Source: Pseudodesulfovibrio alkaliphilus
GTDB lineage: Bacteria > Desulfobacterota > Desulfovibrionia > Desulfovibrionales > Desulfovibrionaceae
DNA length: 64,000 bases
Assembly (NCBI RefSeq): GCF_009729555.1
Contig: NZ_WODC01000002.1
Coordinates: 62,001 to 126,000, forward strand
Reading direction: 5' to 3'
The notes under the pieces are model-generated. The model did not search any database. It saw only the letters and a program-made list of their open reading frames with translations, and had not been told where the DNA came from. Of this stretch, positions 54,640 to 63,630 are shown piece by piece. Position numbers and translations under genes: made by a program. Each line of letters starts with the position of its first letter. The first letter of the stretch is position 1.

Positions 54640-54726
54640 TCAGCCGCCGCCGAACTTTCCGCGCAGGAAGCGTCCCAGGGCCAGGCCGACGATGACCAGA
54701 CCGACGAGTTGGAGCCATTCGGGCAT
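54640..54726 (-). CDS. Small single-span membrane peptide (28 residues)
   Basis: A 28-residue frame starts at ATG after TAGGAGACGACC, ten bases beyond the purC stop. It has one hydrophobic helix (LVGLVIVGLALGRFL) followed by a basic, glycine-rich end (RGKFGGG). Position and ribosome site suggest it is translated with purC. No family is recognised; it is too short for a homology judgement by eye. Confidence 0.45.
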   Translation of the reverse strand: MPEWLQLVGLVIVGLALGRFLRGKFGGG

Positions 54727-54735
54727 GGTCGTCTC

Positions 54736-55632
54736 CTAGAGTTCGAGTCTGCCGCCAGTGAGCAGGGCATAGGCTTCCATGTATTTCTCCCGGGTGCGCG
54801 ACGCGATGAGAGGCGGCACGGAGGGGGCTGGCGGCTGTTTGTTGAAGCCGATTTCCTCCAGCCAGTCGCGAAAATACTGCTTGTCGAAACTGGGCTGGGA
54901 GCGGCCCGGCGCATAGCCCTCCATCGGCCAGAACCGCGACGAGTCCGGGGTCAGCACCTCGTCGATGAGAATGAGCTGATCATCGACCATGCCAAATTCG
55001 AACTTGGTGTCCGCGATGAGGATGCCGCGCTGGCGTGCGTAGTCGCGGGCCCGGGAATAGATGGCGATGGCCAGCCCCTCGACCTTGCGCATCATTTCTT
55101 CGCCGATGAGCCCTGCGGCCTGTTCAAGGGTGATGTTCTCGTCGTGGTCGCCCAGTTCCGCCTTGGTGGACGGAGTAAAGAGCGGGGTTTCGAGCATCTC
55201 GGATTCCTTGAGCCCGGCGGGCAGGGCGTGGCCGCAAACCTGTCCGGTCTTCTGGTAGTCCTTCCAGCCCGAGCCGGTGATGAAGCCGCGCACGATGCAC
55301 TCAATGGGCAGGGGTTTGGCCCGGCGGGCCAGCACGCTGCGGCCGCGCAGGGCCTCTGCATGGGCGAGCAGGGGCTCGGGAAATTCCTTCACGTCCGTGG
55401 CAATGATGTGGTTTGGCATCAGGTCGCGCATCATGTCCATCCAGAACAGGGTGATCTGGTTGAGCACCTTGCCCTTGTCCTCGATGGGGTCGGGCATGAC
55501 CACGTCGAAGGCCGAGATGCGGTCCGTGGTCACGATGAGCAGGGTCTTTTCGTCGATTTCGTAGATGTCACGGACCTTGCCCCGGGAGATGCACGGAAAT
55601 TCCTTGAAGTCTGTTTTCATAACGGCGGGCAT
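54736..55632 (-). CDS. purC: SAICAR synthetase
   Basis: The 298-residue enzyme joins CAIR and aspartate in purine synthesis. It has ISRGKVRDIYEID at the N-terminus, VRGFITGSGWKDYQ and LIDEVLTPDSSRFWP, all typical. GGAGGAG precedes the first ATG; a second in-frame ATG lies four codons later. It is preceded by hisD (27-base gap) on the same strand and followed by a 28-residue peptide. The length fits the longer, yeast-type subgroup of SAICAR synthetases. Confidence 0.96.
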   Translation of the reverse strand: MPAVMKTDFKEFPCISRGKVRDIYEIDEKTLLIVTTDRISAFDVVMPDPIEDKGKVLNQITLFWMDMMRDLMPNHIIATDVKEFPEPLLAHAEALRGRSVLARRAKPLPIECIVRGFITGSGWKDYQKTGQVCGHALPAGLKESEMLETPLFTPSTKAELGDHDENITLEQAAGLIGEEMMRKVEGLAIAIYSRARDYARQRGILIADTKFEFGMVDDQLILIDEVLTPDSSRFWPMEGYAPGRSQPSFDKQYFRDWLEEIGFNKQPPAPSVPPLIASRTREKYMEAYALLTGGRLEL

Positions 55633-55659
55633 GGCTCCTCCCTCTCTTAAATGTAATGA

Positions 55660-56964
55660 CTACTTGGTGCGGCATTCCACGCTGCGTGCGTGGGCTTCGA
55701 GCCCTTCCAGGCGGGCCAGCCGGGCAATCTTGTGCCCGTGTTCGGCCACATAACCCGGAGTGGTGGCGATGATGCTCGATTTTTTGCAGAAGTTCTGCAC
55801 GGACAGGGCTGAGGAAAAGCGCACGGTGCGCAGGGTGGGCAGGACGTGGTTTGGCCCGGCAAAGTAGTCGCCCACCGGCTCGGGCGAGGTGTGGCCCATG
55901 AAGATGGCTCCGGCGTGTCGGATGGCGCCGAGCACGGCCCAGGGATCGGCCAGGGCCAGCTCCAGGTGTTCGGCCGCCAGCCTGTTGACCAGATCAATGC
56001 CGGTGTCGAGGTCAGGCACGGTGATCACTGCGCCCCAGGCTTCCAGGGACTTGGCCGCGATGTCGCCGCGTGGCAGGTCGGCGCACTGGGTTACAAGCTC
56101 CCGGCCCACCGCCGCGGCCAGAGCCGTGTCCTGCGTGACCAGGATGGAGGCGGCCAGGGGGTCGTGTTCGGCCTGGGAGAGCATGTCGGCCGCCAGCCAT
56201 GCGGGGTTGGCGGTGGCATCGGCCAGGATGACGATCTCGCTGGGGCCGGCCACCATGTCGATGCCCACCTGTCCAATGAGCTGGGATTTGGCCGTGGCCA
56301 CGAAGATGTTGCCCGGCCCGGCCAGCACGTCGCACGGGGCGATGGTCCGGGTTCCGTATGCCAGGGCCCCGATGGCCCAGGCCGAACCGGCCAGATGGAT
56401 TTCATCAATGCCCAGCAGGGCGGCGGTGCCCAGAATGTAGGGATTGAGCGTGGCGTCGGCGCGGGGCGGAGAGGTCACGGCGATGGATGCCACCCCGGCC
56501 ACCTGGGCCGGGACCGCGTTCATGATCAGGCTGGAGATGAGCGGGGTTTCGCCGCCCTGGCCGCCGGGCACATAGAGGCCCACCCGGTCCACCGGGCGCA
56601 CCATCTGGCCCAGCACCGTGCCGTCCGGGCTGGCGGTCCACCAGGATTTTTCCTTCTGGTTGGCGTGGAAGTCGCGCACCCGGGCGATGGATTCCTTCAG
56701 GATGGCCACATCGCTTTCGGGCAGCCGATCCAGGGCCGCGGTAATGGCTTCTGGCGGGACGCGCAGGCGGGAGGGGGCGAAATCCGGGCAGTCGAACTTG
56801 CGGGTGAAGTCAACCAGGGCGTCGTCACCCCGCTTCTTCACCTCAGCGAGGATGTCCCGGACAAGGGTGTCCACTTTCGTGTCCGGGTCCTTGCGCCGGT
56901 CGAGCCAGTCGGCGATGTCGGCCCAGTCCTGCGGGCTGGCGTATTCAATGGTTCTGCACGGCAT
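55660..56964 (-). CDS. hisD: Histidinol dehydrogenase
   Basis: The 434-residue zinc enzyme performs the last two steps of histidine synthesis. Recognisable blocks are GLYVPGGQGGETPLISSL, LAGPGNIFVATAK, AGPSEIVILAD, SQAEHDPLA (zinc ligands) and AAEHLEL. The start is the ATG after GAGGTCTTC; upstream in-frame sequence is not conserved. It is unlinked to other his genes here and is followed by purC, a purine gene that shares precursor supply with histidine synthesis. Confidence 0.96.
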   Translation of the reverse strand: MPCRTIEYASPQDWADIADWLDRRKDPDTKVDTLVRDILAEVKKRGDDALVDFTRKFDCPDFAPSRLRVPPEAITAALDRLPESDVAILKESIARVRDFHANQKEKSWWTASPDGTVLGQMVRPVDRVGLYVPGGQGGETPLISSLIMNAVPAQVAGVASIAVTSPPRADATLNPYILGTAALLGIDEIHLAGSAWAIGALAYGTRTIAPCDVLAGPGNIFVATAKSQLIGQVGIDMVAGPSEIVILADATANPAWLAADMLSQAEHDPLAASILVTQDTALAAAVGRELVTQCADLPRGDIAAKSLEAWGAVITVPDLDTGIDLVNRLAAEHLELALADPWAVLGAIRHAGAIFMGHTSPEPVGDYFAGPNHVLPTLRTVRFSSALSVQNFCKKSSIIATTPGYVAEHGHKIARLARLEGLEAHARSVECRTK

Positions 56965-57112
56965 GAAGACCTCATGTGATGGCTTTGGGCAGCGGCCCGC
57001 ACCGGGGGCGGCTTTGTCTGTCAAGGGACAAGGATATAGCCGACCGGGCCTGAAAAGTCGAGCGCAAGAAGTCAGGGGAGGGGCGCACTGATGGCGACGG
57101 AAGCCGGGCAAC

Positions 57113-57146
57113 AAAAAAGGGGCCGGGGTTTGCACTCCCCGGCCCC
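57113..57146 (-). terminator. Terminator of the porin gene
   Basis: On the minus strand GGGGCCGGGG, 8-base loop, CCCCGGCCCC (57119-57146), followed by six T residues. Confidence 0.92.
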
Positions 57147-57190
57147 AGGTGTCACTTGGGTTGGTTTGGCGTTATGCCAAGCGCTTCAGA

Positions 57191-58615
57191 CTAGAAGCTG
57201 TAGAGGATGCCGGTGCTGATCTTCCAGGCATCGCCGCCCTTGTAGCCCGCGGTGTTATTAAAGCGGCTTTCCTTGGTGCTCAGGTTGAGGTAACCGAGAT
57301 CCAGGGACAGGGTCAGCTCGTCGTACAGCTTGTAGGCGGTGTTGAAGTCCACTTCGAACAGGGAGTCCTTATCGGTCAGGGTGCGACCGTAGGTGTAATA
57401 GTCGTAGCCAGTCCTGTTGGTACCCTTGGCGTAGATGATGTGCGCGTCGTGGGTCAGACCCTCGGCAAAGGACTGGATGTCCTTCAGGGAGAGGCCCAGG
57501 GCCCAGAAGCCCAGGTAGTTGTTCCTTTCCTCGATGGAACCGGCCAGGAGACGGTCGCCGCCGAAGAAGAAGGAGCCGATGGCCCAGTTGGAGGCGGCCA
57601 GCATGGGCATGCGGTTGGACTTGCCAGCTTCGGAAGCGTTGCCGTTCCTCTTGTCACCAGAGGTGTAGACGAAGAACAGTTCGGGGGTCATGAAGTCAAA
57701 ACCCTTGTATTCCAGGGCGGCGTCGAACAGCCAACCGGAACGCCTGTTCTGCTCTTCCTTGGAGGAAACCTTACCATAGTTCACGTCGGCCTTCAGGACG
57801 AAGGGATCGAACAGGTCCATGGTGAAGGCAGCGCCGAGCCAGTAAGCGTTGTCAAAGTCCTTGCCAGCTTGGTTTGTTGCGTTCCGCCCGCTGAGGCCAG
57901 CGTGGTTCAGACCGCCGGTCGCAGTCGCTGCAGTGACGCCTTTTCCGATCGGGGCGTACACGCCGAAGGGAGCGAAGGAGAAGCCTTCGAAGCTCAGCGG
58001 CAGGGCGGCGACGTAGGCGTCGATGTAATTCTTGGTGTCGTTGTTAACAGCAGGAGCAGCAACGCCGTTGAAGTCATAACCGTCAGCAGCACGGGCGTAA
58101 CCGACCAGGTAGCCGACGTTGTCGGTGAAGGCGCCGGAGACGACGACAGCGCCGATCTCTTCGTCCAGGATCATGGAGCCGCCGCCAAAGGCCGCGGGCA
58201 TGGACACGCCGTGGTAACCGGCGCGGACATGCACGGTGGTGTCGGGCCAGTTGAAGTCGATGTAGGCCTGACGCACGGTGATGCGGTTGCTGGTCGCGCT
58301 GTTGGAGCGGGAATCGCCAGCGCCAACGGCAAAGCTTCTGGCGCCCCAGTTCTGGGTGCCGTAACGGGTCTGGAGGACACCCTTCAGGTTCTCGTTGGCG
58401 ATGAACTGGAAGGTGTTGGTGAGGCGCTGGTGGACACCGAAGGCGGATTTTTCGCGGTCTTCGCTGTTAGCGCCGCTTTTGGTCTTGAAGTCCCAGTTGG
58501 AATTCCAGTTGGCCTCAACGACCCAGGCGCCGGACGCCTTGATGTCGGCGGCGGAGGCCACGGCAGCGCTGAGCACGAAGGCGCACAGCACGGCGAGGAT
58601 GATAAGACGTTTCAT
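57191..58615 (-). CDS. Desulfovibrio-type outer-membrane porin
   Basis: The 474-residue protein has a signal peptide cleaved after AAVASA and a mature start ADIKASGAWVVEANWN typical of the homotrimeric porins of Desulfovibrio. The body is a beta barrel (VRQAYIDFNWPDTTVHVRAG; KISTGILYSF at the C-terminus ending in Phe). It should form a general diffusion channel in the outer membrane. Its own promoter region, strong terminator and GC3-biased codon use suggest high expression. Confidence 0.93.
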   Translation of the reverse strand: MKRLIILAVLCAFVLSAAVASAADIKASGAWVVEANWNSNWDFKTKSGANSEDREKSAFGVHQRLTNTFQFIANENLKGVLQTRYGTQNWGARSFAVGAGDSRSNSATSNRITVRQAYIDFNWPDTTVHVRAGYHGVSMPAAFGGGSMILDEEIGAVVVSGAFTDNVGYLVGYARAADGYDFNGVAAPAVNNDTKNYIDAYVAALPLSFEGFSFAPFGVYAPIGKGVTAATATGGLNHAGLSGRNATNQAGKDFDNAYWLGAAFTMDLFDPFVLKADVNYGKVSSKEEQNRRSGWLFDAALEYKGFDFMTPELFFVYTSGDKRNGNASEAGKSNRMPMLAASNWAIGSFFFGGDRLLAGSIEERNNYLGFWALGLSLKDIQSFAEGLTHDAHIIYAKGTNRTGYDYYTYGRTLTDKDSLFEVDFNTAYKLYDELTLSLDLGYLNLSTKESRFNNTAGYKGGDAWKISTGILYSF

Positions 58616-58639
58616 TGTTTTCTTCCTTTTTTGCGGTTA

Positions 58640-58742
58640 ACCCAAGTGAACACCGTAACTGGCACTCCTTCTAGCGCATCCGGGAGGGTTTTGGCAAGGG
58701 GTTTCGAGCAAAAAACACCACTTGGGTAAAAATTTTTTTACC
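58640..58742. repeat. Inverted repeats upstream of porin
   Basis: ACCCAAGTG (58640-58648) and CACTTGGGT (58719-58727) are exact complements. Right after the second arm is the AT-rich palindrome GGTAAAAATTTTTTTACC (58725-58742). A further CACTTGGGT lies just past the porin gene end, near 57153. Confidence 0.55.
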
Positions 58743-58890
58743 TGCTGTTCCGACGGACTTTGTTGTTGTTTCCTTTTTGTCGCAAGTATTTGTTGTTGTT
58801 AGCTTATTTAGATTTCACAAATTGTGCTGACCTGTGGGGTTGCCTGGGGTAAGGTGGCCAAAAGTTCAATGGGAGTCGAAAAAAAACCAC

Positions 58891-60708
58891 ATGTCCGAGT
58901 CTGAAGGGTTCAAATTTTTTGCCGCCGACTATCCTGATTCGCCGGGCGTGTATCTGATGAAGAACGCGGGCGGCCGGATCATATATGTGGGCAAGGCCAA
59001 GCGGCTCAGGCGCAGGCTGGCCTCGTATTTTCAGAAAAGCACCGGGTTGACGCCCAAGACCCGGGCGCTGTTGGGCCGGGTGCGCTCAGTGGACGTGCTG
59101 CTGACGGGAACGGAGAAGGAGGCGCTTCTGCTGGAAGAGGGGCTGATCAAGAAGCACCGGCCTCGTTACAACGTGGTCCTCAAGGACGACAAGCAGTATG
59201 TCCTCTTCCGCCTCGACAGGCGGTCCGAGTATCCCCGGCTGGCCATCACCCGCAAGGTGGTGCGAGACGGCTCGGTCTATTTTGGTCCGTTCACCTCGGG
59301 CGCGGCGGCAAAGGCCACCTGGAAGCTGCTGGGCAAGGTTTTCCCCCTGCGCAAGTGTTCTGACCATGTCTTCCGCAACCGGGTCAGGCCGTGTCTGTAT
59401 CATCATCTGCATCAGTGTCTTGGGCCGTGTGTCCTTGACGTGGACCGGGATGTCTATATGGACATGGTCCGCCGGGTGGAGATGCTGCTTTCGGGCAAGT
59501 CGGGAGAATTGATCGTCTCCCTGGAGCGGCGCATGGCCGAGGCCGCCACGGCCATGGAGTATGAGCGGGCGGCCCGACTGCGCGACCAGATCAGGGCGGT
59601 GCGCCAGACCGTGGAAGGGCAGGTGGCCGTGTGCCAGGACAATCGTGACCGCGACGTGCTCGGTCTGGCCGAAGTGGAGGGAGGGCTCGGGCTCGGGCTG
59701 CTTTTCGTGCGGCAGGGCCGGCTTCTGGACGAGAAGCATTTCCATTGGCCCGGATTGACCCTGGACGAGGGGGACGAGGTGGTCCGCAGTTTTCTGACGC
59801 AGTTTTACGGCGCGATGCGGTTCATCCCGCCGTTGATCGTCCTGCCCCGCGAGCTGGACGACGCACTGGTGGCCGAGGTGCTGGCCGAGCGGCGGGGCGG
59901 TGCGGTGCGACTGGCCGCGCCAAGGACGATCCAGGAGAAGAGGCTGGTCGAGCTGGCCCGCGATGTTGCCCGTCAGGCCCGGGCGCGGCGCGACACCATC
60001 TCGGCACGGCTGGCCCGGGTGCTCAACCTGCCAACCGAGCCGGAGCGCATCGAATGTGTGGATGCCTCGCACCTGGGCGGGCGCGACATGCGCGTGGGGC
60101 AGGTGGTCTTCGAGTCGGGCCAGCGGAACCGGGACGCCTCGCGTCTCTATGCCTTCCCTGAGCTGGACGGTTCCGGTGACGACTATGCGGCCCTGGCCGC
60201 CTGGACGCGCAGGCGGGTGGAGTCCGGCCCGCCGTGGCCAGACCTGGTGCTTATCGACGGCGGCCGGGGGCAGCTGGCGGCCGTGGAACGCGCCTTGGGC
60301 GAGTGCGTGGAGGACGTGTGTTGGCAGCTGGCGGCCATTGCCAAGGGGCCGTCGCGTCGGGCAGGGGAGCTGGAGGATGTGGTCTTCCGGCCGGGTCGGA
60401 AAAACCCCATGCCCCTTGCCCCGGGCAGCGTCGAGCTGCTTTTCCTGCAAAAAGTGCGGGACACGGCCCACCGTTTCGTACTGGGCAGACAGCGCCGGGC
60501 GCGTAAGAAGGCGGTGCTTGAGAGCGAGTTGACCTCGCTGCCGGGTATCGGACCCAGGACGGCGCGGATTCTCTGGGACCGATTCGAGTCGCTGGAAGCC
60601 ATGCTGGCCGCGGACCCGCAGGAGATCCGCTCGCTGCCGGGCATTGGGGGGAAAAAGGCGGCGCTTATCCATGCGGCCCTGCAAAAGATGGCCGTATCGC
60701 GCCGGTAG
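58891..60708 (+). CDS. uvrC: UvrABC nuclease subunit C
   Basis: The 605-residue protein makes both incisions in nucleotide excision repair. The N-terminal GIY-YIG nuclease is seen as PGVYLMKNAGGRIIYVGKA, a UVR domain lies at about 200-235, the RNase H-like domain has the metal-binding ECVDASHLGG and DLVLIDGGRGQL, and a C-terminal double helix-hairpin-helix (LTSLPGIGPRTAR, IRSLPGIGGKKAALIH) is intact. The start ATG lacks a close ribosome site (GGGAG is 14 or more bases upstream). Confidence 0.96.
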   Translation: MSESEGFKFFAADYPDSPGVYLMKNAGGRIIYVGKAKRLRRRLASYFQKSTGLTPKTRALLGRVRSVDVLLTGTEKEALLLEEGLIKKHRPRYNVVLKDDKQYVLFRLDRRSEYPRLAITRKVVRDGSVYFGPFTSGAAAKATWKLLGKVFPLRKCSDHVFRNRVRPCLYHHLHQCLGPCVLDVDRDVYMDMVRRVEMLLSGKSGELIVSLERRMAEAATAMEYERAARLRDQIRAVRQTVEGQVAVCQDNRDRDVLGLAEVEGGLGLGLLFVRQGRLLDEKHFHWPGLTLDEGDEVVRSFLTQFYGAMRFIPPLIVLPRELDDALVAEVLAERRGGAVRLAAPRTIQEKRLVELARDVARQARARRDTISARLARVLNLPTEPERIECVDASHLGGRDMRVGQVVFESGQRNRDASRLYAFPELDGSGDDYAALAAWTRRRVESGPPWPDLVLIDGGRGQLAAVERALGECVEDVCWQLAAIAKGPSRRAGELEDVVFRPGRKNPMPLAPGSVELLFLQKVRDTAHRFVLGRQRRARKKAVLESELTSLPGIGPRTARILWDRFESLEAMLAADPQEIRSLPGIGGKKAALIHAALQKMAVSRR

Positions 60709-60737
60709 GCCGGGCAGCGGCCGGGGCGTTTGCCGCC

Positions 60738-61415
60738 TCAAATCTCGGTGGGCGTGCCTATCTCAAGCTCCACAAGCCGGGTCTCGGGCGAGAGCAGCAT
60801 GAGTTGCTCGGCCAGGGCCGTGGTGTTCTGGGCCAGGATGGGCCAGGTGCCCCAGTGCTGGGGGATGACCCGGCGGCAGCGGAGCAGGGAACAGGCGTAG
60901 GCCGCCTGGGTTGCGTCCATGGTGAAGCGCCCGCCCACGGGCAGCATGGCTATGTCGATGTCGTGGAGCTTGCCGAACAACTCCATGTCGCCGAAGAGGC
61001 CGGTATCGCCCGAGTTGTAGAGGCAGGTGGAGTCGGGCAGGGTGATGATGAATCCAGCGGCCGCCCCGTGGCTGGACGAGTGCATGGCCTGGACCATCTT
61101 TATGGACCACCCGAGCCGGCTGACGGTGCCGCCGATGTTCATGCCCACCCCGAGGTGCTCGGGCAGTCCCTGGGCAATGAGGCTCTGGATCACGTCGAAG
61201 ATGGCCACCACCTCGGCATCGTGGCGCACGGCCAGTTCCAGGGTCTGTCCCACATGATCGTTATGGTCGTGGGTGACGAGAATGAGGTCGCAGCGTTCGA
61301 TGTCCTTGTAGGTGGCGGGCGAGGCCGGATTTCCCACGAAGAACGGATCGATCAGGGCCGTGGCGTCTTTGGTCCTGATCCTGAAATTCGCATGGCCGAA
61401 CCAGGTGATCTCCAT
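60738..61415 (-). CDS. UPF0173 metal-dependent hydrolase (MBL fold)
   Basis: The 225-residue protein has ITWFGHANFRI at the start and the ligand motif VTHDHNDHVG, the family form of HxHxDH, plus YNSGDTGLFGDM and IPQHWGTWP. These define the UPF0173/UlaG-like metallo-hydrolases. Substrate unknown. GAGGAGGG lies before the ATG. ubiX lies upstream on the same strand; uvrC converges from the other side. Confidence 0.92.
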   Translation of the reverse strand: MEITWFGHANFRIRTKDATALIDPFFVGNPASPATYKDIERCDLILVTHDHNDHVGQTLELAVRHDAEVVAIFDVIQSLIAQGLPEHLGVGMNIGGTVSRLGWSIKMVQAMHSSSHGAAAGFIITLPDSTCLYNSGDTGLFGDMELFGKLHDIDIAMLPVGGRFTMDATQAAYACSLLRCRRVIPQHWGTWPILAQNTTALAEQLMLLSPETRLVELEIGTPTEI

Positions 61416-61519
61416 ACTTTCCCTCCTCGGGGCCGACCGGGCAGTCGCGGGCGGGCGCATACGCGCGGCGTCCGTCATTGGCGGCTGCGTATCGGCCTGT
61501 GGTTGCTCTTTGCCCCCGC

Positions 61520-62095
61520 TCATTCGCCCCAGCGGGCATGGAGCGCATGGGGAATGTCCAATTGATCAAGCACCCGGCCAGCCAGATGGGCGGTCAGATC
61601 CTTGATGGTTTGCGGTCGGTGGTAGAATCCCGGACTGGCGGGCATGACCACGGCTCCGGCCCGGTCTGCGGCGAGCATGTTTTGCAGGTGGATGGCGCTC
61701 AGGGGCGTCTCGCGGGTGACGAGTACGAGCCTGCGGCGTTCCTTGAGGGTGACATCCGCCGCCCGGTGGATGAGTGAGTCGCCCACCCCGGTGGCCACAG
61801 CGGCCAGGGTGGCCATGGAGCAGGGGCAGATGATCATGCCCTGGTGCCTCCACGAGCCGCTGGCCGGGGGGGCTGCTATGTCATCCGGGTGATGCACGGC
61901 GTGGGCCATGGCTTCGAGGGTCCCGGGAGCATCGTCGGACTCAAGGGCCATGACCCGTCGGGCGGCCGCGGAGATGACGAGGTGCAGCTCAATGTCGTCA
62001 CGGTGGCCGAGCTCGCCTGCCAGTTCGGCGGCGTAGGGAGCGCCGCTGGCGCCGGTCACGGCGAGGATGATTCGTTTTTTATCCATTGTTTCCAT
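61520..62095 (-). CDS. ubiX: Flavin prenyltransferase UbiX
   Basis: The protein (191 residues, or 188 if the second ATG at 62086 is used) prenylates FMN to make the cofactor of UbiD-type decarboxylases. It shows ILAVTGASGAPYA at the N-terminus, VISAAAR, ICPCSMATLAAVATGVGD and the C-terminal MPASPGFYHRPQTI. No ubiD is adjacent. Ribosome-site support is weak for either start. Confidence 0.94.
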   Translation of the reverse strand: METMDKKRIILAVTGASGAPYAAELAGELGHRDDIELHLVISAAARRVMALESDDAPGTLEAMAHAVHHPDDIAAPPASGSWRHQGMIICPCSMATLAAVATGVGDSLIHRAADVTLKERRRLVLVTRETPLSAIHLQNMLAADRAGAVVMPASPGFYHRPQTIKDLTAHLAGRVLDQLDIPHALHARWGE

Positions 62096-62306
62096 AGGTG
62101 CATTTGTTGGAAGCATTCCTGTCGCTGCCCGTTGTGCTCCGCTTGTATCCAAGGGCGCTCCAAAGGACAGGCGGGCGCAATCCCGTCATCATTTCACTCC
62201 ATATAGACTTTTTTTAGACATTTGCGCAAGGGGAAAGGCGATAGCAGTGATGCCACGCTTCTCTCCGCCAGTTGGCAGCCGGTTTGCGCGGCGTCGACAA
62301 GTGTTC

Positions 62307-62335
62307 TTGACAAAGGACGGCGCGGGGTATAGCTA
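62307..62335 (+). promoter_or_regulatory. tRNA-Arg promoter
   Basis: TTGACA (62307-62312), 17-base spacer, TAGCTA (62330-62335), 12 bases before the tRNA. Confidence 0.7.
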
Positions 62336-62347
62336 CTTCGTTCCCGT

Positions 62348-62424
62348 GGGCTATTAGCTCAGATGGATAGAGTGCTTGCCTCCGGAGCAAGAGGTCGCAG
62401 GTTCGAATCCTGCATAGCCCACCA
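62348..62424 (+). tRNA. tRNA-Arg (anticodon CCG)
   Basis: The acceptor stem GGGCTAT pairs with ATAGCCC. The D arm GCTCAGATGGATAGAGT, anticodon loop CTCCGGA on stem CTTGC/GCAAG and T loop GGTTCGAATCC are all canonical, and CCA is encoded. The anticodon reads CGG codons. Confidence 0.97.
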
Positions 62425-62435
62425 CCGCGATGTTC

Positions 62436-62470
62436 AGGCCCGGAATGAAAGTTCCGGGCCTTTCGTGTTT
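62436..62470 (+). terminator. Terminator after tRNA-Arg
   Basis: AGGCCCGGAA (62436-62445), loop TGAAAG, TTCCGGGCCT (62452-62461), then TTCGTGTTT. Confidence 0.85.
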
Positions 62471-62551
62471 GGCGGCCTTTACAGTGGTGTCCGGTTCGTG
62501 CATATGGTTGAGGATGTCATCAACCCCCCCCCATTATCCTGCGAGGTGCAT

Positions 62552-63043
62552 ATGCGTCGGACATTGACGGTAACAATTCTTGCAATCCTGCTGGCCGCGA
62601 CAGCGGTTCCGGCGCGGGCGGACATGGGTGCGAAATTCGCGGCCATCCGCATTCTCGACGACATTACGGTTCTGGTGGACGTGGCCGGCGGAGGCCTGGA
62701 GCCTGCGGAACTGCGTTCCTACGCCGTCAATGCCTTTGTCAGAAACATGCGTGGCATGGTGGTGAACGACGGAGCCGTGGTGGAAAACTATCCGGCTGCG
62801 GGATATGAGCCAGCCAACGTCGGCTATATCATCATGAAAATAATGAGCATGCACACCGAGAGCGGGCTCAATGTCTATCATCTGGATTTCGAGTTTGGCA
62901 TCCCGCCGCGTCAGGTTTACTGGGACACGGCGACCATGGGTGTTGCCCCCACCCATCTGGATCTGCGCAAGGAGGTTCTGGAAGATATCGACGAGGTCAT
63001 GGAGACCTTTGCCGCAGCCTTCTATACCGCCAGGGGGGAATGA
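62552..63043 (+). CDS. Small exported protein of unknown function
   Basis: The 163-residue protein has a Sec signal peptide (hydrophobic LTVTILAILLAATAVP, cleavage near ARA/D). The mature part is mixed alpha/beta without cysteines, with two conserved-looking blocks: RILDDITVLVDVAGGG and YHLDFEFGIPPRQVYWDTA. No family is recognised. GAGGTG lies before the ATG. It follows a tRNA with terminator and so has its own promoter. Confidence 0.75.
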   Translation: MRRTLTVTILAILLAATAVPARADMGAKFAAIRILDDITVLVDVAGGGLEPAELRSYAVNAFVRNMRGMVVNDGAVVENYPAAGYEPANVGYIIMKIMSMHTESGLNVYHLDFEFGIPPRQVYWDTATMGVAPTHLDLRKEVLEDIDEVMETFAAAFYTARGE

Positions 63044-63077
63044 CTCCACGCCGCGACAGGCTTGATGTGACGCTCCC

Positions 63078-63467
63078 TCACCGGCCACGGGCATGGGGGG
63101 CGTAGCGCATGTCCTCTTCCATGATGTGCGCCGCGAGCCAACGGCTCAGGAAAACGAATATCCTGGTCAGGTCGGTCCGGCTCTTCACTGAGCGTCGAAA
63201 GTCGTCCACCGTGCTCCTGAATCTGGCGTGGTGGAATTTGTGCTCTTCAAGGTCGGCAAACCCGCTCTCTCGCATGAACCGCTCCTCGGATGCGAAGTGG
63301 GTTTCGCCGTAGGCGGCCATCTTCTCCACCAGCCGGGGCAGTTGGCTTTCGTCCTGGCGCTCGATGGCTTCGTATGTCTGGTTGATAAGGTCAATGAGTG
63401 TTTTGTGCTGGGCGTCGAGTTCCTCGACCCCTACGGACATGGCCTCGTCCCACTGCATCAGCGCCAT
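63078..63467 (-). CDS. Bacteriohemerythrin
   Basis: The 129-residue four-helix protein has the di-iron ligand set of hemerythrins: DAQHKTLIDLIN, HFASEERFM, EEHKFHHARF and HIMEEDMRYA. It binds oxygen reversibly and may sense or scavenge oxygen in this anaerobe. The start ATG has GGGAGGA upstream; N-terminal sequence before it is not conserved. It is encoded singly. Confidence 0.95.
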   Translation of the reverse strand: MALMQWDEAMSVGVEELDAQHKTLIDLINQTYEAIERQDESQLPRLVEKMAAYGETHFASEERFMRESGFADLEEHKFHHARFRSTVDDFRRSVKSRTDLTRIFVFLSRWLAAHIMEEDMRYAPHARGR

Positions 63468-63630
63468 GGCGTTCCTCCCGCGCAGGTTTCCAGCCGGGTA
63501 GCACATTCTTGTCCGGGGGGAAAGCGCACCAAGGCACTGCACGATGGCCGGCAGTGGAATTATAATACCCCCGCGCCTGTCCCTGTGTTTGTATCCTAAG
63601 CTGAGCCATCAGCTTGTTCGGAGGGTCGAG

